From NCBI GenBank assembly GCA_022508805.1, contig JAFLUM010000007.1:54674-118673 (forward strand): DNA of 64,000 nt, read 5' to 3'. The position numbers and the translations under genes are program-made. Below the pieces are notes generated by a model that was given only the letters and a program-made list of their open reading frames with translations, was not told where the DNA came from and ran no database searches. Source of the DNA: Oscillospiraceae bacterium (GTDB taxonomy: Bacteria > Bacillota > Clostridia > Oscillospirales > Acutalibacteraceae). Positions 34,479-41,841 of the stretch are shown here, piece by piece. Numbering within the stretch: the first letter of the stretch is position 1; each line of letters opens with the position of its first letter.

Positions 34479-36725
34479 TTATTTCTTTTTGATGTTATTC
34501 AATGCGGCATTTATCTCTAAAATCTGTTTTTTTGAAAATCTGCCGCCAAGCATTACAAACACTCTTTTTACCGTAAATCCCTTTGCCAGCTCGAGCATAT
34601 TTCGGTTCGGTTTAAAACCCGCAATAGAAATTCCGTCGGATTTTTTCTTCCCTTTTCCGTCCAAAAGACCCAAAAGCAGCACTTTTGCAAGCTTTATCAT
34701 AAACAGCTTGCCCTTGAATGTGGAAATTACACTGCCGATGGTGTCGTTTACCGAATAATATCCTGCGGGCGTGTCTATCTCGAACCAGTTAATAACTTCT
34801 TGCATCTCTTTCATTCGGTAGCTTTCGTCAAAGGTGTCTGTTTTTTGAAGCTCGGCAGTATCCGCGCAGTCCCCCGCCCTTGCGGTAAGAAGGGTTTTAC
34901 CTATATTTTCAACGTAAAAGCAGAAAAACGGATATTTGCCCTTTTTCTGCTTGCCTACGCTTACACCGTTGGCAAAAAGTTCGACCTCCGCCTGGTTTGA
35001 ATAAACGGTCACCTTCGTTTTATCTTCCGTTCTTCTCACGTATCTTTTTCCGCAGATATGCACGAAGGGCTCGTCGGAAAGCCATGCCTTGTAGGCGTAA
35101 AAGCTGTCTTTTTTATACTTGCGGTCAAATGTCACCAGACCCTTGTGGTTCATACCGTTCTCGCCGCCCTCGGCTCTTGCGTCTGCCGCAAAATCAAACA
35201 TATTCCAAACGTGAGTCGCCCAAAGGTACGGTCTGTCGATGATCTGTTTAATCATCTCCTCATGATAATACGCCTGATATTCCTCTGTATAATCCCCCTG
35301 CTCAGGTGTTGAGGTGTGCCAATTCAGCGCCTCACAGCCGTATTCGCTTAAGCCTATTGTCCTGTTTGGGTACTTTTTATGAAATCTGTCAAACCACGGT
35401 CCTGTCATATGGACATTGCCGCCGTACCATCCGAAATAGTGATTATATGACACTGTATCGGTTATGTGCACATACTTCTCGTTTATGCCGCACGTTGAAA
35501 TAACCGCAAGGGTGGTGGGGCGTGTTTTATCCAGCGAGTGGGCAAGCTCGTTGAGCATTATATGATTGTCCAAAAGACCCTTTGCTGATGCGCCGCCCAT
35601 GGTTATCTCGTTAGAAAGTCCCCATGTGACGATACAGGGGTGATTGTAGTTTTGACAGATAAGCTCCGTCATTTGATCTCTTGTATTTGCAATGCCGTAC
35701 GGCAAATGGTGTGAGATATACGGTATCTCCGCCCAGACTACAAGTCCCTTTTCGTCACACAAATCATAAAAGTCCTGTGAATGCTGATAATGGGCAAGTC
35801 TTACCGTGTTTGCACCCATCTCACAAATAAGGTCGATATCCTCTTTATGATGCTCATATTTCAGCGCGTTGCCGATTTTCGGTCTGTCCTGATGGCGGGA
35901 TACGCCGCGAAGAGGGTATTCCCTGCCGTTGAGTATAAATCCCCTTTGAGGATCCACCTCAAAGCTACGGCAGCCAAAGCGTGCCCATACCGAATCCTCC
36001 TCACTGCCGCCGCTTATAAGCGTTGCCCGTGCTGTGTAAAGATACGGGTCTTTTACACCGTTCCACAAATGCACATTTTCAATAATGAACATCGCCTCGG
36101 TGTCCGCAGTAATTTTTGTAAGTATGACCTCGCTGTCTGCGAGTATTTCATATTTTATCTGGCAAGGTGTTTCGGTTTTAACATATGTATTTATTCTGAT
36201 CTCGGCGTTATCTCCGCGGATAACAGGCGTTACGGTGATTCCCGGTGCACCGAAATACTCCAAATCAAAGTGATTTTTAGGCACACCTATGAGTTTAACA
36301 TCTCTGTAAATTCCGCCGTAAAAGGTGAAATCCGCCATTTGGGGATAAACGCGGTCGTTAGGTGAATTTTCGGCGATAACCGTTAAAATATTTTCGTCAT
36401 TTATCTCGGGAAGCCTCACCCTAAAGGTTGAATATCCGCCGTCGTGAGAGGCAATTTTTTCACCGTTAAAATACACCTGAGCGGAGGAATTTACGCCGTC
36501 AAGCTGAATGTAACACTCGTCGCAGTCGGGAACATCTGACCTTAAAAGCCGTTTTACAAAACAGCCTTTTCCTCTGAAATAATCGTTGCCGCCGTCCTGA
36601 CCGTCAGTCCCGTTCCAGGTGTATGGTAGATCGATAGGTTCCCAATCGGTAGGCAGTGATTGAGGAATTTCACCCGTATTCTTTTTAAAAAACCAGTCTT
36701 TATTTATATTAACCGTTTTTCTCAT
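34479..36725 (-). CDS. GH2 beta-galactosidase-type glycosidase
   Basis: A 748-residue cytoplasmic glycosidase. N-terminal sugar-binding jelly roll (NINKDWFFKK, DLPYTWNG, YFRGKGCFVKR), Ig-like domain, then a TIM barrel. Acid/base Glu373 in TWGLSNEI and nucleophile Glu461 in GLSEYGCE are both present. HQDRPKIGNA and VRLAHYQH agree with the GH2 barrel. The C-terminal 150 residues form a domain with no obvious assignment. SD AGAGGCGG lies upstream. Activity is likely beta-galactosidase or a related exo-beta-glycosidase. The CapA-like gene follows in the same operon. Confidence 0.9.
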   Translation of the reverse strand: MRKTVNINKDWFFKKNTGEIPQSLPTDWEPIDLPYTWNGTDGQDGGNDYFRGKGCFVKRLLRSDVPDCDECYIQLDGVNSSAQVYFNGEKIASHDGGYSTFRVRLPEINDENILTVIAENSPNDRVYPQMADFTFYGGIYRDVKLIGVPKNHFDLEYFGAPGITVTPVIRGDNAEIRINTYVKTETPCQIKYEILADSEVILTKITADTEAMFIIENVHLWNGVKDPYLYTARATLISGGSEEDSVWARFGCRSFEVDPQRGFILNGREYPLRGVSRHQDRPKIGNALKYEHHKEDIDLICEMGANTVRLAHYQHSQDFYDLCDEKGLVVWAEIPYISHHLPYGIANTRDQMTELICQNYNHPCIVTWGLSNEITMGGASAKGLLDNHIMLNELAHSLDKTRPTTLAVISTCGINEKYVHITDTVSYNHYFGWYGGNVHMTGPWFDRFHKKYPNRTIGLSEYGCEALNWHTSTPEQGDYTEEYQAYYHEEMIKQIIDRPYLWATHVWNMFDFAADARAEGGENGMNHKGLVTFDRKYKKDSFYAYKAWLSDEPFVHICGKRYVRRTEDKTKVTVYSNQAEVELFANGVSVGKQKKGKYPFFCFYVENIGKTLLTARAGDCADTAELQKTDTFDESYRMKEMQEVINWFEIDTPAGYYSVNDTIGSVISTFKGKLFMIKLAKVLLLGLLDGKGKKKSDGISIAGFKPNRNMLELAKGFTVKRVFVMLGGRFSKKQILEINAALNNIKKK

Positions 36726-36845
36726 TGTGCCGCCTCTTGTATTTTATTATCATACTTTACCACCAAAGGCATTTTATCATAAACAGTATATCACATTTTC
36801 TGTAAAAGCAACAATATATATCTTACCGTTAACAAAAAAATACAC

Positions 36846-36872
36846 AAAAAAAGCCCGACAAACAGTCGGACC
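36846..36872 (-). terminator. intrinsic terminator for DUF6514 gene
   Basis: On the minus strand GTCCGAC, loop TGTTT, GTCGGGC, then seven T residues. Confidence 0.85.
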
Positions 36873-36888
36873 TTTGAAAAGATGATTT

Positions 36889-37110
36889 TCAACAATGCTC
36901 TGTGTAGAAATCGTCAAGAATATCGTTTAGGTGTACCAGCTCCACGTCCCCTGCGTTAAGGCGCGCCACAAGTTTTTTGAGTGCCTTGAGGTCGGTTGAG
37001 ACGTCAAACAGTCTTTTTTTCTCTTTACCGTCGGATATAACGGATATTCCGTACGTATCGATTCTTTTTTCTTGAATATCGGTGGTATGTGCAAAGATCC
37101 GATACGTCAT
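36889..37110 (-). CDS. DUF6514-family small protein
   Basis: A 73-residue cytoplasmic protein that matches the pattern of DUF6514, a short clostridial family: TYGISVIS, FDVSTD, a LVARLN helix and HLNDILDDFY near the end. The start at ATG 37110 follows AGGTGAG; an in-frame TTG at 37134 is less likely. It is a single gene with its own terminator, and an imperfect palindrome precedes it. Function is unknown; DUF6514 proteins have no assigned role that I know of. Confidence 0.75.
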   Translation of the reverse strand: MTYRIFAHTTDIQEKRIDTYGISVISDGKEKKRLFDVSTDLKALKKLVARLNAGDVELVHLNDILDDFYTEHC

Positions 37111-37144
37111 TTTCTCACCTATTTTTATTTTCAATGTCGCAAAA

Positions 37145-37162
37145 ATGATACATTTGTGTCAT
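37145..37162. promoter_or_regulatory. imperfect palindrome upstream of DUF6514 gene
   Basis: ATGATACA-TT-TGTGTCAT, 7 of 8 arm positions symmetric, just downstream of a minus-strand TTGACA (37165-37170). A possible repressor site. Confidence 0.35.
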
Positions 37163-37180
37163 TTTGTCAACTTGCTTATT

Positions 37181-37219
37181 AAAAAAATACCCTCTGTACA
37201 GGGAAACCTATATAGAGGG
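37181..37219 (-). terminator. intrinsic terminator of the PadR/HAAS/secreted-protein operon
   Basis: On the minus strand CCCTCT-a-TATAGG, loop TTTC, CCTGTA-c-AGAGGG, then TATTTTTTT. Confidence 0.75.
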
Positions 37220-37270
37220 ACCTATTCCCGACTAATAACACTTTTTTGTGTTTTACGGTTGTATGTAGTT

Positions 37271-37753
37271 TTATGATAAAACGCCTGATTTACTGCAATT
37301 TAAAGTAACCGTTCTTTCAATGGTTTTTACCGGCACAAACGTAAAATAATGTTTAACCGTAAAATTACCGATAGCATTGGCGCCGCTCTTAGACGCAATT
37401 GCTGACGTAACCTTCCAATCAAAATCATCGTAAACTTTATACGACACTGATGACTCCGTACAGGTTGCAGACGCTCCGTTATAGGAAAATGTTCCGTGGA
37501 CGGTGACTACCCATAATTCTTCATTTTTTGAACTGTAATAATGAGAGGACTTGGAACCGCTTTTTATCGCCACCGACATAGTCGTGATCTCTGACGAGCT
37601 TACGGTTGTAACAAGATAACTTCCGTCATCAAAATACTCGGTAAAGGTTTCGGTAGATACCTCGGGTGCTTCATTTTGAGCCGCATAGGCGGGACACGCC
37701 AAAACGCTTACAAGTATTAAAGCTGAAAAAAGGAATGACAAAAACCGCTTCAT
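37271..37753 (-). CDS. secreted protein of unknown function in PadR/HAAS operon
   Basis: A 160-residue exported protein. The signal peptide (MKRFLSFLF... ending PAYA) is cleaved near residue 24. The mature part is rich in Ser and Thr with alternating hydrophobic residues and should be beta-rich. Two cysteines remain in the mature form, near the middle and at the C-terminus, and could pair. ATG 37753 is chosen because TAGGAG lies 8 bases before it. It is the last gene of the unit led by PadR; its upstream neighbour ends 10 bases before. I recognise no family. Confidence 0.72.
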   Translation of the reverse strand: MKRFLSFLFSALILVSVLACPAYAAQNEAPEVSTETFTEYFDDGSYLVTTVSSSEITTMSVAIKSGSKSSHYYSSKNEELWVVTVHGTFSYNGASATCTESSVSYKVYDDFDWKVTSAIASKSGANAIGNFTVKHYFTFVPVKTIERTVTLNCSKSGVLS

Positions 37754-37763
37754 AATGATGCTC

Positions 37764-38165
37764 CTACTTTTTAACATGAACAGTATGTATAATTATCGCA
37801 TTATTTGTAGAATCAACGAATGTTCCACTATGCTCATTATGCCCGTCAACTGCCAAAAATGTTAAACACACTGCCCAAATAAGCAGCGCCGATATAACAC
37901 CGCAAAGTATGTATTGCTTTATCTGCAGACGTTTTTTGATCTTGCGCAGGTTAGTCGTTTCAAAAAATCCCCTGGCAACTTGATCGGGGGTTCCGAAATG
38001 TTCAATGATCTGCTGTATATCCGCAACACCGTTATCGTCCGCAAAGTCCACCACGTCGTTTTCGAAATCCTTTAAAAAGCTTTTCAACGTTTTAGAATCA
38101 CAGAACAGAAGCGATTTGGTTTCTTTTATATATTTTTTAATTTCATTTCGCAATACATCACTCAT
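37764..38165 (-). CDS. HAAS-domain (DUF1700-like) membrane protein
   Basis: A 133-residue protein with a soluble N-terminal helical region and one membrane segment near 90-110, followed by an extracytoplasmic tail. The N-terminal 75 residues, with the FGTPDQVARGFFE motif, match the HAAS signalling domain, which is commonly encoded next to PadR regulators. It starts at ATG 38165 inside the PadR gene (8-base overlap ATGAGTGA), so the two are coupled. HAAS-PadR pairs are thought to control surface or membrane-stress genes. Here the target may be the secreted protein downstream. Confidence 0.82.
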   Translation of the reverse strand: MSDVLRNEIKKYIKETKSLLFCDSKTLKSFLKDFENDVVDFADDNGVADIQQIIEHFGTPDQVARGFFETTNLRKIKKRLQIKQYILCGVISALLIWAVCLTFLAVDGHNEHSGTFVDSTNNAIIIHTVHVKK

Positions 38166-38508
38166 TAGAGCCGCCTTCGTTTCTGTCAAGAATTTTGTCT
38201 ATACTTTCAATAATTTCGAGGTATTCCGAAAGTATACGCACATAATATTCCTTGCCGGCTTCTTCAAGATGATAGTATTTACGCGTTCGCCGTTTGCCGA
38301 CCAGCTTAGTGTACTCGCTGATGTACCCCGCGTCGGATAAACGGTAAAGAACAGGATATAAAGACCCCTCCAGCATTGTGTATACACCGTCGCTCTTTTC
38401 CTCAAGAGCTTGGGTGATTTGATAACCGTAAAGATCCTCTTTACTTAATAAATACAGAACAAGCAGTTCCGCGGTTCCTCTTTTAAAATTATCTTGATTT
38501 TGACTCAA
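38158..38508 (-). CDS. PadR-family transcriptional regulator
   Basis: A 116-residue winged-helix repressor. The PadR fingerprint is present: ELLVLYLLSKEDLYGYQIT, EGSLYPVLYRLSDAGYI and KRRTRKYYHLEEAGK. The C-terminal helix ESIDKILDR serves dimerisation. The start codon is probably TTG at 38508, preceded by GAGTGATG; no ATG fits. Transcription begins at the promoter with an inverted repeat just upstream, so autorepression is likely. It controls the HAAS and secreted-protein genes transcribed with it. Confidence 0.92.
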   Translation of the reverse strand: MSQNQDNFKRGTAELLVLYLLSKEDLYGYQITQALEEKSDGVYTMLEGSLYPVLYRLSDAGYISEYTKLVGKRRTRKYYHLEEAGKEYYVRILSEYLEIIESIDKILDRNEGGSNE

Positions 38509-38527
38509 TTTGCATCACTCTATCCAT

Positions 38528-38579
38528 ATTATATCATAATATTGAAAATATACAATACATTTTCAGAAAAAATATTGTA
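38528..38579 (-). promoter_or_regulatory. promoter and candidate PadR operator
   Basis: Minus-strand -10 TATAAT (38528-38533) and -35 TTGTAT (38550-38555), 16-base spacer. The arms TACAATA (38551-38557) and TATTGTA (38573-38579) form an inverted repeat that overlaps the -35. Confidence 0.5.
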
Positions 38580-38621
38580 CATTTTATCATTTTTTTGCTT
38601 ACAAAAGCAAGTTTATCAAGC

Positions 38622-40364
38622 TTATTCTATCGCAGCCTTTTGTACATTTGTATTTTTTATTTCCTCATATACCTTGTCAGAAAATTTCTTTTCACGGTCA
38701 TAGTTAAAAAGTCCGTTTTGCTCCTGCTCAATGTCATAGAGCTGAGTATAGCAAAAGCCAAACATTTTTTCATTGCCGATAAGCACATTTGTAAGCCCGC
38801 AGTAACGTTCGGAGAATTCCTGTTCGGTTTTTACGTCCTTACCGTAGCCCCACGCCTTAAAGGCTTTGTCCGTTTCCCATTTTATGCCGCCGTACTCGCT
38901 CACAAAAGTAGGCTCGCCTGCATATTTCTGTCTGCCGGGATTGTCATTAAGAACGTGCTCATAAAGTTCCCCGTCGGTTACAAGTCTTTCGTAATTTTTC
39001 TTGAAAAACTCCACATCATAGCTATAGTCGTGAACATCGTAAATATCCGTTTTAATGTGGAAATTTCCGCTTGTATCAATGCATGGGCGGGTAATATCCA
39101 CCGCCTTTGTGTAATCGTAAACGGTGAAAAGAAGTGCATCATACTGCTTTTTGCCTTTATAATCCCACGTTTCGTTAAAGGGACACCAGCCGACAATGGA
39201 CGGATGGTTGAAATCTCTGTTTATTGCCTCTCCCCATTCGGCAAGAAATGCATCGACAGATTTCGGTGAGGAATAATCAAGACCCCAGTTGGCGTATTCA
39301 CCCCAGACTATGTAACCCATTTTGTCGCACAGATAAAGGAATCGCGGCTCAAAAACCTTTTGGTGAAGCCTTGCGCCGTTAAAGCCGACACTTAAGGAAA
39401 GCTCAATATCTCTGAGCATTTCGCTGTCGGATTTTGCCGTATATATGCCCTCTTTATAAAAGCCCTGATCCAGCACCAGTCTTTGGAATACGCTTTTATT
39501 GTTTATAAGGAATTTATATCCGTCAAGCCTTACGGTTCTAAGCCCGAAATATGATGTTACCGTATCGTCATTAAAGGTCAATTTTAAGTCGTACAGCCTG
39601 CCGTTACCCGGCTCCCACAGGTGTGACTCGCTGAGATCAAGCTGTAGGAATGCTGTGTCGGACACATTTTTCTTTACGGTCTTGCTCACGCTTTTGCCCT
39701 TATAAAACGCCTCGCAGGTAAGCGTGCCCACGCCTGTTAGCATCGCGTTTACCGTAACACTGCAATTTTCCGCATCGGGATAAAGCTTAAAGCTCTTTAT
39801 ATAGCTTTGCGGCGTGTACTCAAGATAAACTGTCTGCCAAATGCCCGTTGTCCTTGTGTAGTCACAGCCGTGACTTTCTTTTCTCTCGCTTTGCTTGCCG
39901 CGCATAACGAGAGAGTTTTTAACGGAGTCCTCACACAAAATAAATATTTCATTTTCGCCGTCGACGGCAATATCGGTTATATCAAACGAAAAGGAGGTAT
40001 AACCGCCCTTGTGTCTGCCTGCAGGCGTAGAATTCACAAGCACCGTGGTCAGATGATCCGCTGCGCCGATGTGTAAGAACACTCTGCCGCCGTTTTTATT
40101 TATATGTACACGCTTTCTGTACCAAACGAGATTCACAAAATCCGTATATCCTATGCCCGAAAGCACGCTTTCAATGCAAAAAGGGACATTGATTTTGTGA
40201 GTATATGTATTATTTGAGTGAATTTCCAGTGCTCTGCTCTCATCCGCTGAAAACTTAAAACCCGATTTTGCTTTTTCAAACCCAAAATCCCATTCGCCGT
40301 TAAGATTTACCCAGTTTTCTCGCTCAAGCTGCGGATTCGGATGCTCTTTTTTATATATCTGTAT
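38622..40364 (-). CDS. GH2-family glycosidase with non-canonical (AUA) or broken start
   Basis: A glycosidase of about 580 residues. Sugar-binding domain starts HPNPQLERENW, then VNLNGEWDF; barrel residues Glu398 (PFNETWD, acid/base) and Glu490 (VSEYGG, nucleophile) are intact. A GTG at 40166 would remove the first 66 residues of the domain. In frame, the reading frame is open up to a TGA at 40370-40368 but holds no ATG, GTG or TTG before that GTG. An SD run GGGGG (40373-40377) lies 8 bases from an ATA codon at 40364, giving IQIYKKEHPNP. A nearby ATG at 40371 is out of frame by a two-base gap and too close to the SD. So either AUA initiates, a former ATG mutated, or the gene is damaged. Confidence 0.72.
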   Translation of the reverse strand: MQIYKKEHPNPQLERENWVNLNGEWDFGFEKAKSGFKFSADESRALEIHSNNTYTHKINVPFCIESVLSGIGYTDFVNLVWYRKRVHINKNGGRVFLHIGAADHLTTVLVNSTPAGRHKGGYTSFSFDITDIAVDGENEIFILCEDSVKNSLVMRGKQSERKESHGCDYTRTTGIWQTVYLEYTPQSYIKSFKLYPDAENCSVTVNAMLTGVGTLTCEAFYKGKSVSKTVKKNVSDTAFLQLDLSESHLWEPGNGRLYDLKLTFNDDTVTSYFGLRTVRLDGYKFLINNKSVFQRLVLDQGFYKEGIYTAKSDSEMLRDIELSLSVGFNGARLHQKVFEPRFLYLCDKMGYIVWGEYANWGLDYSSPKSVDAFLAEWGEAINRDFNHPSIVGWCPFNETWDYKGKKQYDALLFTVYDYTKAVDITRPCIDTSGNFHIKTDIYDVHDYSYDVEFFKKNYERLVTDGELYEHVLNDNPGRQKYAGEPTFVSEYGGIKWETDKAFKAWGYGKDVKTEQEFSERYCGLTNVLIGNEKMFGFCYTQLYDIEQEQNGLFNYDREKKFSDKVYEEIKNTNVQKAAIE

Positions 40365-40441
40365 ATGTCATTCCCCCACAAATGTTTTCTCGTTATTTTT
40401 ATCATATTTTCTTTTTTAAGTCAATAAATATCTTAAAATCA

Positions 40442-40470
40442 TTGAAATTTATGTAGATTTTTACTATACT
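40442..40470 (+). promoter_or_regulatory. promoter of the esterase-GH31 operon
   Basis: -35 TTGAAA (40442-40447), 17-base spacer, -10 TATACT (40465-40470), 34 bases before the ATG at 40504. Confidence 0.6.
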
Positions 40471-40503
40471 AATGATATGTTAACGATTTGCGGGGGAATT
40501 TTC

Positions 40504-41841
40504 ATGAATTACGTTGAACGTAAAACCGATTGCGGTGTTATTCGCGGTCTTGAAACAGAAAGCTGCCTTGAATTCCGCGGAATACGGTATGCAAGGGCTG
40601 AACGATTCCGTTATCCCGAGCCTGTCACAGGCTGGGAGGGAGTATACGATGCCACCGAGTTTCGCGAGTGTGCCTATCAGCACCGTGCCTTTGACGACGA
40701 TGCAAAGGTGAACGCCTTTTATCACAAGGAATTCCGCAAGGGACTCACATTTACATACGGCGAGGATTGCCTGTTTCTTAATATCTGGGCGCCCAAAACC
40801 ACTGAAAACTGTCCTGTTATCATTTATATCCACGGCGGAAGCTTCACGGGCGGAAGCGGAAACGAGGGACATATCAGAGGTACGCATTTTGCGGAAAACG
40901 GTGTCATATTAGTAACTTTCAACTACCGTTTAGGGCCTTTCGGATTTTGCTCGCATCCCGATGTGAAAAGCGAAAACGGCGCTTGCGGCAACTTTGGTCT
41001 GTTTGACCAAACGGCGGCGATACGGTGGGTAAAGGATAACATATCGGCTTTCGGCGGCGATCCCGACAGAATCACTCTGATGGGTCAAAGCGCAGGAGCC
41101 ATGAGTGTGGATATTCACCTTTCAAACAGTCTTTGCAAGGATTGTTTTTCGGGCGCTGTTATGATGAGCGGTGCAGGAATGCAAAGGTTTGCCGCAAAAC
41201 CTCTGACTCCCGAAAAAACCGTTCCCTTTTGGGACGTTATTATGGCAAATGCCAAAGTCAGCACAATGGAGGAGTTAAGGCACGTTGACGCAAAAGTGCT
41301 GTATTACGCGTGGCTTGATGCGTGCAAGACGGTAAAATCCAGTATGCGATACACTTTCCCTGTATACGACGGCGTACTGCTTCGTCAAAGCGAATTCAAG
41401 GCAAAATCCATTCCCGATATTCCGTACGTTATCGGTATGACGTCTAAAGATATGATTCCTGCCGCGTTGCAGGTTATTATAAAAAAGTGGGCGAAAACAG
41501 CCCTAAAAAATAACACAAATAAGTGTTATTTATATAACTTTACGCGTGCACTGCCCGGAGACACCAAAGGTGCGTGGCATTCATCCGATCTGTTGTACGC
41601 CTTTGACACCCTTGATTTTAGTTGGAGACCCTTTGAGAAAATAGATCATACTATTTCAAAACAGCTTTTAAACGCCCTTTGTGCCTTTGCGCAAAACGGA
41701 GATCCTAACTGCGAGTATATTCCCCAATGGAATGCCGATATCAAAAAGCCTATGCGCTTTTGCGAAAACACACGCAGTGTCAAGTGGGATACAGTAAATA
41801 ATATCCGCAATATGGCTACGGGTATGGGGATACCGGTATGA
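40504..41841 (+). CDS. type-B carboxylesterase
   Basis: A 445-residue cytoplasmic alpha/beta hydrolase of the carboxylesterase/cholinesterase family (PnbA-like). Early signature GEDCLFLNIW, oxyanion HGGSFTGGSG, nucleophile Ser196 in LMGQSAGAMS and a late His in WHSSDLLYAF are seen. It is somewhat shorter than the typical 480-550 residues. The start at ATG 40504 follows GGGGGA by a 7-base gap; an ATG at 40477 is in frame but lacks an SD. The 4-base overlap ATGA with the GH31 gene couples the two. It probably removes acetyl or acyl groups from imported oligosaccharides. Confidence 0.9.
   Translation: MNYVERKTDCGVIRGLETESCLEFRGIRYARAERFRYPEPVTGWEGVYDATEFRECAYQHRAFDDDAKVNAFYHKEFRKGLTFTYGEDCLFLNIWAPKTTENCPVIIYIHGGSFTGGSGNEGHIRGTHFAENGVILVTFNYRLGPFGFCSHPDVKSENGACGNFGLFDQTAAIRWVKDNISAFGGDPDRITLMGQSAGAMSVDIHLSNSLCKDCFSGAVMMSGAGMQRFAAKPLTPEKTVPFWDVIMANAKVSTMEELRHVDAKVLYYAWLDACKTVKSSMRYTFPVYDGVLLRQSEFKAKSIPDIPYVIGMTSKDMIPAALQVIIKKWAKTALKNNTNKCYLYNFTRALPGDTKGAWHSSDLLYAFDTLDFSWRPFEKIDHTISKQLLNALCAFAQNGDPNCEYIPQWNADIKKPMRFCENTRSVKWDTVNNIRNMATGMGIPV

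Noticed and set aside
36145..36275. Possible small gene on the plus strand opposite the GH2 gene
   Set aside because: Only open because of the GH2 codon pattern; no SD and no recognisable product.
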